A stretch of 44,804 nucleotides of DNA from Clostridia bacterium (GTDB lineage Bacteria; Bacillota; Clostridia; Oscillospirales; Acutalibacteraceae). Numbering within the stretch: the stretch's first letter is position 1; each line of letters starts with the position of its first letter. This document shows positions 15,844 through 24,554 of the stretch, one piece after another. The DNA is taken from NCBI GenBank assembly GCA_017435665.1, contig JAFSEP010000012.1, positions 1 through 44,804 on the forward strand, in the 5' to 3' direction. The position numbers were made by a program, and so were the translations under genes. Under the pieces are notes generated by a model. It saw only the letters and a program-made list of their open reading frames with translations. It made no database searches and was not told the DNA's origin.

Positions 15844-16857
15844 TTATGCAGTTCTTTCTGATTTTTCTCTCTTTGAGTTTAATCTCTTCTCAATATGCAG
15901 GTCGGGTATTCTCTTATCCTCATCAACCCATTGATGAATAACCTTGGGATTCTCAAAGATTTCATCGAGCCTCTTTATAAAGGGTATGATATCACCGAAG
16001 TCAAGAGCTCTGTGGTCAAATGCTATGCACAAGGGCAGAACCTTTCCTACGGTTACTTCCTTTTCACCGTTTTCCTTTTCAGTTACCACAGGCTTATCCA
16101 TAACCGCACCGACAGCAAAAGCGCTTACCTGGGGCGGAATGATTTCAAGTAAAGCCAGAGCACCCTTCTGCTGAAGATAGAGCGAACCTATATTCGATAC
16201 GGTTACTGTGCCCTGCTCAATATCTCTGTCTCCCAGACGCTCTGTGACAGGAATTGCATTATATTCTTTCTTTGCTCTGCCTGACAGAGTTTTTACCCTG
16301 CACTTTCCTATTTTCGCACCGAGGATTCTTCTTGTTGCCTGAGCAAGCTTGCCCTGCTTTATGGTGTTTATCGTCTTATTATATGACACCTGAAACATAG
16401 CTTCATTAAGATCTGATTTTTCAGCTCTGCGTCTGAGGTCAGCTATATACCTTGTCATATCATCAAGATTTCTCTTCTGGAAATCACGGAGGTTTGTTGT
16501 CATCATTTCACCGTTTGGCAGAATGGTGGTCATGGAGATATTAATATTCTCAAAAGTTTCTATGGTACCGCTTACATAATCCTTGTTATATCTGATGTGT
16601 GCATTCATCTGCGGTGCAGCCTTGAGGCCTTCAACAATAACTCTGAGCATAAGCGTATTGAAAGTTATCTTGTCAGCACCTGTTCTGTGCATATTCAGTT
16701 TTTTGAATTCTTCAAAAAACTTCGTTACCGTAGGCTCATACATATAGGAAACATGAGGTATTGTTTCCCATGATTCAGTTGTAATGGCTGACACCATTTT
16801 TCTCTGAATACCGAAATTTTCCACATTTGTTACCTTGAGGTTAGTTTTGTTGCTCAT
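15844..16857 (-). CDS. Stand-alone 2-oxoacid dehydrogenase acyltransferase (E2 catalytic domain)
   Basis: A 337-aa protein made only of the E2/chloramphenicol-acetyltransferase-like catalytic domain. There is no lipoyl domain, no E3-binding domain and no dehydrogenase genes nearby. The C-terminal active-site region is DHRALDFGD, with catalytic His282 and Asp286 present, but the usual HxxxDG glycine is Phe287. SNIGS near residue 221 matches the family's SNxG turn. It probably forms trimers and transfers acyl groups from CoA or another carrier to an unidentified acceptor. AGAAGGGA precedes the ATG. The gene stands alone. Confidence 0.8.
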   Translation of the reverse strand: MSNKTNLKVTNVENFGIQRKMVSAITTESWETIPHVSYMYEPTVTKFFEEFKKLNMHRTGADKITFNTLMLRVIVEGLKAAPQMNAHIRYNKDYVSGTIETFENINISMTTILPNGEMMTTNLRDFQKRNLDDMTRYIADLRRRAEKSDLNEAMFQVSYNKTINTIKQGKLAQATRRILGAKIGKCRVKTLSGRAKKEYNAIPVTERLGDRDIEQGTVTVSNIGSLYLQQKGALALLEIIPPQVSAFAVGAVMDKPVVTEKENGEKEVTVGKVLPLCIAFDHRALDFGDIIPFIKRLDEIFENPKVIHQWVDEDKRIPDLHIEKRLNSKREKSERTA

Positions 16858-17031
16858 AAGTTATCCCTTCTTTGCATTAAAATATACGAAACGAAGTATT
16901 CATTTCGGCTGTATAATAAAATAGACATATTGCAAAGATGTGTTGATTTAATAAAATAAAAATAAAGCAATATAAACTTTTTCGAAACTGTAATTTACAT
17001 ATTGTTTATAATTCACATCTATGACAAAAAA

Positions 17032-17057
17032 ACAGAGCCGGCATGCGCCGACTCTGT
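17032..17057 (-). terminator. Terminator of the PanE-like gene
   Basis: An 11-bp stem with one mispair (ACAGAGTCGGC/GCCGGCTCTGT on the minus strand) and a 4-base loop is followed by seven T residues. It lies 14 bases beyond the stop at 17072. Confidence 0.85.
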
Positions 17058-17071
17058 CAAATATGTATAAC

Positions 17072-18091
17072 TTACTTTGCAAGGCAATCAAATTCCTTGA
17101 GATTATCCATTGAGATTTCTCTTTCACCGTTTTCGATTTCACGGATAAGCTTTACGATAAGATCATTATAGGGTGTTCTTACGCCGTACTGCTTACCTTT
17201 TTCGGAGATATATCCGTTAAAGATGTCAATCTCTGTCTTTTCGCCTCTTTCAAGTGACTGAAGAAGTGAGGGCTTGACACCGGAATACTTCAGCTTACCG
17301 AAGCCACGGAAAATAGCCTTGAGAACTGACTTATATGCATTTGACTTGCTGATAAGAAGGAAACGGTAATCAAGAATTCCGTTATAGGGAGGAACTTTAA
17401 GACCCATAGCCTTTGAAACATAGAAGCCTTCTGTTGCAATATTGATGAATACTTCTCTTGCTCTGGGATCATCAAGAACTATACCGAGCGTATTGCCTGC
17501 GATGCCGCAGGTTGAGTTAATGCATGAATTGATGATAAGCTTTGAGAAAAGCTCTCTAGTGATATCTGTTGAAATCTTTGTAGGAAGAACGCTGTCATAC
17601 ATCTTGCGAAGGTATTCGAGCTTGGGTGATGTCTGACCCTTGGGCATACCGATATAGAACTCGCCTGTGCTTGTCATTTCAACCTCTGTAAGAGACTTTG
17701 CTGTTGCGCCGAAGCCAATCATAACGCTGACTGTTCTGTGCTCTCCGACAACTGCACTAAGACGCTCTGTAACAATACCGTTCTGCATACATACAACAAG
17801 TGCATCATCCTTGATGTGAGGAAGCATCTTCTCTGCAAGCATAGGCATTGAGTGTACCTTTGTTGCAATAATGCAGATATCGTATTTTTCGGTCAGCTGA
17901 TCTATACTGCCAAATGCGGGAATTTTAACACAATGGTCGCCCTTCTTACCTGTAAGCTTATAGCCCTCGGTGCTGATTTTATTTGCAACCTCATCGTTTA
18001 CACAAACAACTGAAATGTCAAAGCCTGCTTCCTTCATAAGAACGGCAGCAGTACCGCCGACTGAACCGGGACCTACGAGTATAACTTTCAT
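17072..18091 (-). CDS. 2-dehydropantoate 2-reductase (ketopantoate reductase) family protein
   Basis: A 339-aa NADP-dependent oxidoreductase of the PanE/ApbA family. The N-terminal Rossmann domain begins with VGPGSVGGTAAVLM (residues 6-19). The C-terminal helical domain contains the expected lysine in ELFSKLIINSCINS. Ketopantoate reduction to pantoate serves CoA synthesis. No panB, panC or panD is adjacent, and several related enzymes act on other 2-oxo acids, so the exact substrate is unproven. The chain is slightly longer than the usual 290-310 residues because of an extended C-terminal tail after about residue 310. GGAG precedes the ATG. Confidence 0.8.
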   Translation of the reverse strand: MKVILVGPGSVGGTAAVLMKEAGFDISVVCVNDEVANKISTEGYKLTGKKGDHCVKIPAFGSIDQLTEKYDICIIATKVHSMPMLAEKMLPHIKDDALVVCMQNGIVTERLSAVVGEHRTVSVMIGFGATAKSLTEVEMTSTGEFYIGMPKGQTSPKLEYLRKMYDSVLPTKISTDITRELFSKLIINSCINSTCGIAGNTLGIVLDDPRAREVFINIATEGFYVSKAMGLKVPPYNGILDYRFLLISKSNAYKSVLKAIFRGFGKLKYSGVKPSLLQSLERGEKTEIDIFNGYISEKGKQYGVRTPYNDLIVKLIREIENGEREISMDNLKEFDCLAK

Positions 18092-18218
18092 AATAGTTTC
18101 TCCTTAATAGAAATTTTCATACATTTATGTACAATCAACAATATTTTATACCACTTGCCGTAAATTGTCAACCTGTATTTTCCGACAGACAGTCAGCCCA
18201 TTGTTAATTTCTTCTCTA

Positions 18219-18247
18219 TTGACAACAGTCAGAACCTGATTTATTAT
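18219..18247 (+). promoter_or_regulatory. Sigma-A promoter of the ECF-DUF1893-AKR operon
   Basis: A perfect TTGACA and TATTAT (one change from TATAAT) are 17 bases apart, 28 bases before the ATG at 18276. No riboswitch-sized leader fits in this short 5' region. Confidence 0.8.
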
Positions 18248-18275
18248 ATAGTAAATAACAAATAAGGAGCAAAAT

Positions 18276-18833
18276 ATGGAAAACACACTTTCACTCAGAA
18301 AAAACAAAATATTCCTCAGATTGGCAGCAGTTGCTCTCTCTGTTACCGCATCCGTAATCTTCGTTCAGTTGTTTCACTATGCCGGTATGATCTCTGGGCT
18401 TGACGCCGCAGTAGGTGCCGCCCTTCTTCCCATGCACATTCCCGTGCTCATATCAGGCTTTCTCTGCGGTCCCGCAGTTGGCTTTGCCGTCGGTTCCCTG
18501 AGCCCCGTTATATCCTTCCTGATATCGGGTATGCCCACATCTGCACTTCTTCCCTTTATGGTAATTGAGCTTGCGGTTTACGGTCTTGTTTCAGGTGCTT
18601 TAAGCAAAACAAAGCTCCCGCTTTTTGCATCTGTTCTCACAGCTCAGACTGCAGGCAGAATTGCAAGAGCTATGGCTGTTGTTTTTGCGATTTACATAAT
18701 AGGTAACGAGTCTCTTACCCTTGCTTCAATAAAGACGTTTATCCTTTCAGGCATATTCGGAATCGTTATACAATGGGTAGCCGTTCCCTTTGCTGTTGAA
18801 AAAATGAAAGGTCTCGGAAAATATTATGAATGA
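18276..18833 (+). CDS. ECF transporter S component
   Basis: A 185-aa membrane protein with about six hydrophobic helices, of the substrate-binding S-component type in energy-coupling factor importers. The family pattern is seen in GAALLPMHIPVLISGFLCGP and the following GFAVGSLSPVISF. No EcfA, EcfA' or EcfT gene is present, so it would use a shared energising module encoded elsewhere. The ATG follows AAGGAG. Its stop overlaps the DUF1893 start by 8 bases, so the partners downstream probably act on the imported compound. The compound is unknown; a vitamin or cofactor precursor is the usual cargo. Confidence 0.85.
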   Translation: MENTLSLRKNKIFLRLAAVALSVTASVIFVQLFHYAGMISGLDAAVGAALLPMHIPVLISGFLCGPAVGFAVGSLSPVISFLISGMPTSALLPFMVIELAVYGLVSGALSKTKLPLFASVLTAQTAGRIARAMAVVFAIYIIGNESLTLASIKTFILSGIFGIVIQWVAVPFAVEKMKGLGKYYE

Positions 18834-19257
18834 TTTGCAGAAAGCAAGAAGCATCCTGGAAAGCGGAAACCACACTTGTGTTCTCTGCAAAGGTGACGCT
18901 GTTTATATAAGCGACAAAAGCGGGATTGCTCCTATGGTCGGATTTATCTCGGAAGGCGTTGACCTGAAAGGCTTCAGCGTTGCAGACAAAATCGTAGGCA
19001 AGGCAGCTGCAATGCTCTTCATTCTTGCAGGAATAAAAAATGCATACGGAGAGGTTATGAGCATCGGAGGACTTGAGTTCCTTGAGCAGAACGGTATCGG
19101 TGCTTCGTATAACGTATTGACGAAAAAAATCATCAACCGTTCAGGAACGGATATTTGCCCGATGGAAAAAGCAGTTGAAAACATCTCTGTTCCCACAGAG
19201 GCATTTTTATCAATAAAAGAAACAATCAGAAAATTAAAGGAGGCTGAATCCCAATGA
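18826..19257 (+). CDS. DUF1893 family protein (deaminase-like fold)
   Basis: A 143-aa soluble protein of the DUF1893 family, which has a cytidine-deaminase-like fold but no established activity. The match is seen in GFSVADKIVGKAAAMLFILA and a C-terminal block with NRSGTDICPMEKAV. Only two cysteines are visible (residues about 19-22) apart from the CPME cysteine, so a classical zinc site is not obvious. It overlaps the ECF S gene by 8 bases and the aldo/keto reductase by 4 bases (ATGA), the tightest coupling in the window. Confidence 0.85.
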   Translation: MNDLQKARSILESGNHTCVLCKGDAVYISDKSGIAPMVGFISEGVDLKGFSVADKIVGKAAAMLFILAGIKNAYGEVMSIGGLEFLEQNGIGASYNVLTKKIINRSGTDICPMEKAVENISVPTEAFLSIKETIRKLKEAESQ

Positions 19258-20366
19258 AAAAATTAGGCTTCGGCATGATGCGTCTTCCCCTGACAAATCC
19301 GGAGGATCAGAAAAGCATAGATATTGAACAGACCTGCAAAATGGTCGATACCTTCCTTGAAAAAGGCTTTACATATTTTGACACCGCATATATGTATCAC
19401 GATTTTACCAGCGAAAACACCGTTAAAAAAGTGCTTGTTGAAAGACATCCCCGTGAGAGCTTTCTTCTTGCATCAAAGCTCCCCGTTATGTTTCTGAAAA
19501 AGAAATCCGATATGGAGAGAATTTTCAACGAGCAGCTTGAGAAATGCGGTGTGGAATATTTTGATTATTATCTTCTGCACTCTTTGCAGGATAAGTCATT
19601 TAAAACTGCCGAAAAACTCAAGGCTTTTGATTTTGTTATGCAGAAAAAGGCTGAAGGCAAGATTAAGAAAATTGGCTTTTCCTTCCACGACAGTGCAGAT
19701 GTGCTTGATAAGATACTGAAGGCTCATCCCGAAATGGAGTTTGTTCAGCTTCAGATAAACTATCTTGACTGGGAAAGCAACAATGTTCAGTCAAGAAAGT
19801 GCTATGAAACCGCCCTTAAATACGGCAAGGAAATCATAGTTATGGAGCCTGTAAAGGGCGGCACCCTTGCAGCAGTACCCAAGAAATCCGAGCAGGCAAT
19901 GAAAGAGGTTCAGCCTGATTTATCCGTTGCATCTTGGGCAATCCGTTTCTGTGCAAGTCTTGAAAATGTAATCTGCGTTCTCAGCGGTATGAGTAATATG
20001 GCACAGCTCAACGACAATCTCGGTTATATGGAAAGCTTTGTTCCCTTCACGCAGAAGGAAAACGAAATTGTTATGCAGACCGCAGATATGATAAATGCAA
20101 CAGCATCTATTCCCTGCACAGCCTGCAGATACTGTGTCAGCGAATGCCCGAAGAATATCCCCATTCCCGATTATTTTGAGCTTTACAATGCTCAGAAGCA
20201 GGAAATTGAAAAGCCCTTCACCGTTGAGGAGGTTCACTATGAAGCTCTCGCCGACAGATACTCAAAGGCTTCCGACTGCATTGAGTGCAAAAAGTGCTCG
20301 AAAATCTGTCCTCAGCATCTGAATGTTCCCAAATATCTCAAGAGAGTGGCAGAATTGTTTGAATAA
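19254..20366 (+). CDS. Aldo/keto reductase with C-terminal 2[4Fe-4S] ferredoxin domain
   Basis: A 370-aa enzyme. The aldo/keto reductase barrel starts immediately (KLGFGMMRLPL) and shows the tetrad elements FDTAYMYH, the lysine of ASKLP and the histidine of YYLLHS. The C-terminal 90 residues hold two ferredoxin motifs, CTACRYCVSECP and CIECKKCSKICP, so it can pass electrons between NAD(P)H-type chemistry and iron-sulfur carriers. Such fused enzymes are common in anaerobes, and their substrates are mostly unknown. It is the last gene of the ECF-DUF1893 operon, with AAAGGAGG before its start and a strong terminator after its stop. Confidence 0.9.
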   Translation: MKKLGFGMMRLPLTNPEDQKSIDIEQTCKMVDTFLEKGFTYFDTAYMYHDFTSENTVKKVLVERHPRESFLLASKLPVMFLKKKSDMERIFNEQLEKCGVEYFDYYLLHSLQDKSFKTAEKLKAFDFVMQKKAEGKIKKIGFSFHDSADVLDKILKAHPEMEFVQLQINYLDWESNNVQSRKCYETALKYGKEIIVMEPVKGGTLAAVPKKSEQAMKEVQPDLSVASWAIRFCASLENVICVLSGMSNMAQLNDNLGYMESFVPFTQKENEIVMQTADMINATASIPCTACRYCVSECPKNIPIPDYFELYNAQKQEIEKPFTVEEVHYEALADRYSKASDCIECKKCSKICPQHLNVPKYLKRVAELFE

Positions 20367-20381
20367 ACATTACACAACGAT

Positions 20382-20420
20382 AAAGCAGACCGTATCGGAC
20401 ACCCGATACGGTCTGCTTTT
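20382..20420. terminator. Bidirectional terminator between convergent operons
   Basis: A long perfect stem AAAGCAGACCGTATCGG and its complement around a short loop is followed by a T-run on the plus strand and has an A-rich left flank giving TTTATCG on the minus strand. It serves the aldo/keto reductase operon and the convergent TrkA-TrkH unit. Confidence 0.85.
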
Positions 20421-20422
20421 TA

Positions 20423-20635
20423 TCAGTTAGTTATAATTGATTTCTTTTTTCCGTTTTTATCTCTGGGGTATTCCCTTACCCTTACGATAAAATCGGTGTT
20501 TATTATCTGTGTACCGTCCTTGCACTCAATAAGCACAGCCTTATCGGTTACCTCTTTAATAACACCGGTTATCTGAGTTTCAAAAGCATAGATGATACAC
20601 TCTTTATCAATATAGTTTTTAATAAGCTCTGTCAT
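20423..20635 (-). CDS. Small beta-rich hypothetical protein (DUF6897-like)
   Basis: A 70-aa protein starting MTELIKNYIDKECIIY, with an Sm-like or small beta-barrel look (TGVIKEVTDKAVLIECKDG); the resemblance to DUF6897 is from memory and tentative. The ATG at 20635 has a good GGAG site. The frame stays open upstream to an ATG at 20755. That longer 110-aa form would add a hydrophobic helix and a run of arginines and lysines (LLMRRRKKK), making a membrane-tethered protein. The long form would begin 4 bases after the YhhN-family stop but has no clear ribosome binding site. It is the last gene of the TrkA-TrkH-YhhN unit. Confidence 0.65.
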   Translation of the reverse strand: MTELIKNYIDKECIIYAFETQITGVIKEVTDKAVLIECKDGTQIINTDFIVRVREYPRDKNGKKKSIITN

Positions 20636-20758
20636 AATAAAATCTCCTGTCCGTCTGTTACGGATAATTTTCAAAAACATCTGCTTTTTCTTCCGTCTTC
20701 TCATCAGAAGGAACAGAATTATAAAAAGCATAAATATGGGGAAATATGTTTCCATAAC

Positions 20759-21490
20759 TTATAAGAGGATAATTGTCAGAGCAATAAGGTACTGAGCAAT
20801 GTAATATGTCACGTGGTTAAGCACAAAATTTACGGGTGTATTTCTCGGTCCGAAATACTGACCTGAAAGAATGATATCGGAGATAAGGAAAAGACCGCCT
20901 GCAAGTGTAAATGCAATGTACGGTACGCAAGCAGCAATGCTTCCCTCTGCAAGATACGTGGCAACAAGAGCCACTCCTGCCGTTGTCATTGTAAGACCAA
21001 CTACTGCACTGTAAAGAAAAACTATCGGTCTGAACTTGCCATAGTCAAGCTTTGAGGGCTTTTCAAGAAGTGCATTTACAATAGCAATAACAAATGCAAG
21101 TGCTATGGCGATAAGCATATGAACGAAGCCAAGCTCAGCCTGCATAATCATTGCGCCTACGTAGAAGAAATGTCCTATCGCAAATACAGCAAAGCCTGCA
21201 TAGAGGTATTTTTCGTCATCCTTCGGATAAACCCACTTCTGGTCGAGATAGATATCACCGAGAAGGCCGAATACAAGTCCCATAATAACCATAAGACCGT
21301 ATTTGATAACAGCCATATCGGCTGTTGCGCTTATAACGTGATTAACACCGAAGAAGGCAGTTGCAATAAAGAAAATCGAAGCTACCATCTTAGTGAAAAC
21401 ACCGGGAACGGATCTTTTCTTATTACAGGTTATAAGAAACGCAAGTACCGCTACCACACCCAGAACACATGAAACAATAATTCCTGTCAT
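20759..21490 (-). CDS. YhhN (TMEM86, lysoplasmalogenase-like) family membrane protein
   Basis: A 243-aa integral membrane protein with about eight hydrophobic helices. The family is seen in GLVFGLLGDIYLDQK (with the conserved Asp), FAIGHFFYVGAMI (conserved His) and the C-terminal GGLFLISDIILS and NHVTYYIAQYLIAL. Animal members hydrolyse the vinyl-ether bond of lysoplasmalogens. Plasmalogens occur in many clostridia, so the activity is plausible but unproven here. The ATG at 21490 overlaps the stop of trkH in ATGA and has AAAAGGAG upstream; the ORF's earlier ATG lacks a site. Confidence 0.85.
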   Translation of the reverse strand: MTGIIVSCVLGVVAVLAFLITCNKKRSVPGVFTKMVASIFFIATAFFGVNHVISATADMAVIKYGLMVIMGLVFGLLGDIYLDQKWVYPKDDEKYLYAGFAVFAIGHFFYVGAMIMQAELGFVHMLIAIALAFVIAIVNALLEKPSKLDYGKFRPIVFLYSAVVGLTMTTAGVALVATYLAEGSIAACVPYIAFTLAGGLFLISDIILSGQYFGPRNTPVNFVLNHVTYYIAQYLIALTIILL

Positions 21491-22986
21491 ATTAATTTCT
21501 CCTTTTTTATAATTCTTGACTCCTTGGAGTCTTTTTTTCTTTTTGTCCTGCCCCATATTCCTGCGCTGAAGAACACAAGAAGAGGCATAATTTCAAGTCG
21601 TCCCGCCAGCATATCAAAGATAAGCACCAGCTTTGACAGCACCGAGAAATCGGCAAAGTTACCCACAGGTCCTATGGCACCAAGACCGGGACCGATATTA
21701 TGCATACAGGTAATAACCGAGGTGGTGTTTACTGCAAACTCAAAATTATCAAATGAAACAATAATCATAGAAACTGCAATAATCATCATTTCGAGAATAA
21801 AGTATGCCCTGACATTCTTAACGGTTTCGCCGCTTACCTTCTTGCCGTCCATTTTAACCGTGGTAATGCTTTTCGGATGAATCGTGTGATCAATTTCCGT
21901 AAATGCGCTCTTGACAAGAATCATAATTCTTGCCACCTTCATACCACCGCCCGTACTTCCCGCACAGGCACCGCAGAACATAAGCAGTATAATAAGCATT
22001 TTTGAAAACCCGGGCCAAAGATTAAAGTCAGCCGTTCCGTAACCCGTTGATGAGATAATGGAAGCAACCGTAAAGAATGATCTTCTGAGCGTTTCACCAA
22101 CACTTCCGTAAATACTGTAAACATTAAGGGAAACGGCAATTATGGCTACTGTCACAATTACAAGGTATGTTCTCATTTCTTCATTCTTCAAAGCCTCCTT
22201 GAAGCGCTTTGTCAGAAGCATATAATAAATTCCGAAGTTAATTCCGAACAGCACCATAAACACGGCAATAACCATTTCAAAATAGACGTTATTATAACCG
22301 CCGACACCTGCATTTGTTACTGCGAAGCCACCTGTACCTGCTGTACCGAAGGAAAGACAGATTGCATCAAACAAGGGCATACCACCTATGAGAAGGAGGA
22401 TACACTCAACAACAGTAAGAACAAGATACATAACATATAGTATGACTGCTGTGTGTCTGATTCTGGGCCTGAGCTTGTCAACTACGGGTCCGGGACTTTC
22501 AGCCTTCATAAGCTGCATACTGTGTCCACCGACCATAGGAACAATGGTCAGCAGAAACACAAGCACGCCCATACCGCCTATCCAGTGAGTTTCACTTCTC
22601 CAGAAAAGCGCCGCCTTAGACAGCACTTCAACATCAGTCAGGTTGCTTGAGCCTGTTGTAGTAAAGCCCGAAACCGTCTCAAACAATGCCGAAATATAGG
22701 AAGGGATATCTCCGCTGAGAACAAAGGGTACCGCACCCACAAGGCTTATTACTATCCAGCTCAGAGCAACAACTGCAAAGCCTTCCTTTGCATAAAACTT
22801 TGTGTTTTTCGGTTTTTTCAGGTGCATAAGCAAACCGACTATAAAGCTGACTGCCACTGTTATCAGAAAGCTGAAAAGCTGTGCTGTTTCTCCGTAAATC
22901 AGAGCAACCACGCAGGGCAGAAGCATAGCCGCCGCTTCAATGTTTAACACCCATCCGAGAATATATACAATTATAGAATAATTCAT
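21487..22986 (-). CDS. trkH: TrkH/KtrB-family potassium channel-transporter
   Basis: A 499-aa membrane subunit of a Trk-type K+ uptake system. The four pore loops with the selectivity-filter glycines are visible in order: SGFTTTGSSN, FGTAGTGGF, ISSTGYG and HNIGPGLG; a CAGSTGGGMK helix region follows the third. It works with the cytoplasmic gating ring formed by TrkA, whose gene ends 24 bases upstream, so the two are co-transcribed. The last four bases overlap the YhhN-family start. The length is typical for TrkH rather than the shorter KtrB. Confidence 0.93.
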   Translation of the reverse strand: MNYSIIVYILGWVLNIEAAAMLLPCVVALIYGETAQLFSFLITVAVSFIVGLLMHLKKPKNTKFYAKEGFAVVALSWIVISLVGAVPFVLSGDIPSYISALFETVSGFTTTGSSNLTDVEVLSKAALFWRSETHWIGGMGVLVFLLTIVPMVGGHSMQLMKAESPGPVVDKLRPRIRHTAVILYVMYLVLTVVECILLLIGGMPLFDAICLSFGTAGTGGFAVTNAGVGGYNNVYFEMVIAVFMVLFGINFGIYYMLLTKRFKEALKNEEMRTYLVIVTVAIIAVSLNVYSIYGSVGETLRRSFFTVASIISSTGYGTADFNLWPGFSKMLIILLMFCGACAGSTGGGMKVARIMILVKSAFTEIDHTIHPKSITTVKMDGKKVSGETVKNVRAYFILEMMIIAVSMIIVSFDNFEFAVNTTSVITCMHNIGPGLGAIGPVGNFADFSVLSKLVLIFDMLAGRLEIMPLLVFFSAGIWGRTKRKKDSKESRIIKKEKLI

Positions 22987-23010
22987 AAATCGTCACCTAC
23001 GGAATAATTC

Positions 23011-24369
23011 TTATGCTAATATATCACTCAGGTCGTTGAGTCCTGTCTGTGTTGTAGCAACAATTACGGTATCACCCACCTCAATGGTAGTAAGACCGTT
23101 GGGGATTATCATTTTACCGCCTCTGTTTATACAGCAGACAAGCAGATCACTCTTGAGCTGCAGGTCGCTGAGGGGTATGCCGATTACATCAGACATTCCT
23201 CTTGCATAAAACTCAAGGGCTTCAACCTTATTATCAACTATCTTATAAAGCTTCTGCACGTTGCTTCCCTGTGAATTTTCCAGAGCACGGACATAGCTGA
23301 CAATCATTTCGGCGGTTATAAACTTGGGATAAACCGTTGAGCCTATGTTAAGCTTTTCCAGAACTATACCGAAATTATACTTATTTATTTTTGTAACAAC
23401 CTTGGCATCAGTGTTATTTTTAACATAGAGGGAAAGCATGATGTTCTCCTCGTCAAAGTCAGTCAGAGAAGCAAAGCCGTCCATACTGTCCATGTCTTCC
23501 TCATAAAGAAGCTGTTCATCAGTTCCGTCGCCGTTAATAATAACAACCGATGAAGGAAGGGTTGCAGCAAGAAACTCGCAACGCTTTCTGTCTTTTTCAA
23601 TTATTTTCACCTTAAAGCCGTGGTCACCAAGCATATGCGCAAGATAATAGGTAATCTTACCTCCGCCCACAATCATAATTTTCTTTATTTTTCCGATTTC
23701 AATACCGAATTTTTTGAAAAATCCCTCTGACTCATTTTTGGAGGTAACAAAAGAAATTTCATCACCTGCACGAAGCACAAAGGAGCCTGAGGGAATAAAG
23801 ACCTCACCGTCTCTTTCAACGGCACATATAAGCACCTTACCGCTGCTTTTTCCGAGAGCCTCATAGATTGCCTTTCCGGCAAGAGGAGAGCCTGCGGGAA
23901 TAACCATTTTCAAAAGCTCCACTCTGCCCGAAGCAAAGGTGTCAACCTCAATGGCTGACGGGATTCTGAAAAGCCTGCTGATTTCAAGAGCTGCCTCATA
24001 TTCGGGATTAATAATTGCCGACAAACCGAGTCTTTCCTTGATAAAGCCTCTTTCCGAAAGGTAATCCGGGTCACGCACTCTTGCTATCGTGTCACAGCGA
24101 GTTGATTTCTGAGCAATAAGACAGCAAAGAAGGTTAAGCTCATCATTGGGGGTAACTGCTATAAACAAATCCGCATCCTCAACCCCTGCATCAAGCTGAA
24201 CATTATATATAGCACCGTTACCCACAATACCTCTTACATCAAGAGCCTGGGTAACTTTATCTATCGCATCTGCATCACAGTCTATTACGCAGATATCGTG
24301 GCCTTCGTTAAAAAGCTGTTCCGCTACGGTTGAGCCGACCTTACCGCAGCCAACAATAACAATATTCAT
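23011..24369 (-). CDS. trkA: Trk system potassium uptake protein TrkA
   Basis: A 452-aa regulatory subunit with two tandem RCK units. The first Rossmann fold begins MNIVIVGCGKVGSTVAEQL and the second IMIVGGGKITYYLAHML near residue 225. Each is followed by an RCK_C (TrkA-C) lobe, and the second ends near the C-terminus with IPNGLTTIEVGDTVIVAT. It binds NAD(H) or ATP and gates TrkH. The ATG at 24369 has GGAGG at ideal distance; the longer frame begins with TTG inside that site. First gene of the unit trkA, trkH, yhhN-like and the small ORF. Confidence 0.95.
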   Translation of the reverse strand: MNIVIVGCGKVGSTVAEQLFNEGHDICVIDCDADAIDKVTQALDVRGIVGNGAIYNVQLDAGVEDADLFIAVTPNDELNLLCCLIAQKSTRCDTIARVRDPDYLSERGFIKERLGLSAIINPEYEAALEISRLFRIPSAIEVDTFASGRVELLKMVIPAGSPLAGKAIYEALGKSSGKVLICAVERDGEVFIPSGSFVLRAGDEISFVTSKNESEGFFKKFGIEIGKIKKIMIVGGGKITYYLAHMLGDHGFKVKIIEKDRKRCEFLAATLPSSVVIINGDGTDEQLLYEEDMDSMDGFASLTDFDEENIMLSLYVKNNTDAKVVTKINKYNFGIVLEKLNIGSTVYPKFITAEMIVSYVRALENSQGSNVQKLYKIVDNKVEALEFYARGMSDVIGIPLSDLQLKSDLLVCCINRGGKMIIPNGLTTIEVGDTVIVATTQTGLNDLSDILA

Positions 24370-24493
24370 ATATTCCTCCAAAACGAAAAGATGTCTCTTT
24401 ATACTTTTGTCCGTACATTATATCACACCGTTGCGAAAATTTCCATAGTTTTATCAAATTATATGACACATTCCACAATATTCCCCTGTAATA

Positions 24494-24522
24494 TTGAAAA
24501 TGTTTTCGTTATGTTGTATAAT
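24494..24522 (+). promoter_or_regulatory. Sigma-A promoter of the GH31 gene
   Basis: TTGAAA and a perfect TATAAT are separated by 17 bases and lie 33 bases before the ATG at 24555. No obvious operator or cre site was recognised around it. Confidence 0.8.
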
Positions 24523-24554
24523 TAACATATATATACTTTGAAAGGAGAAACAGA

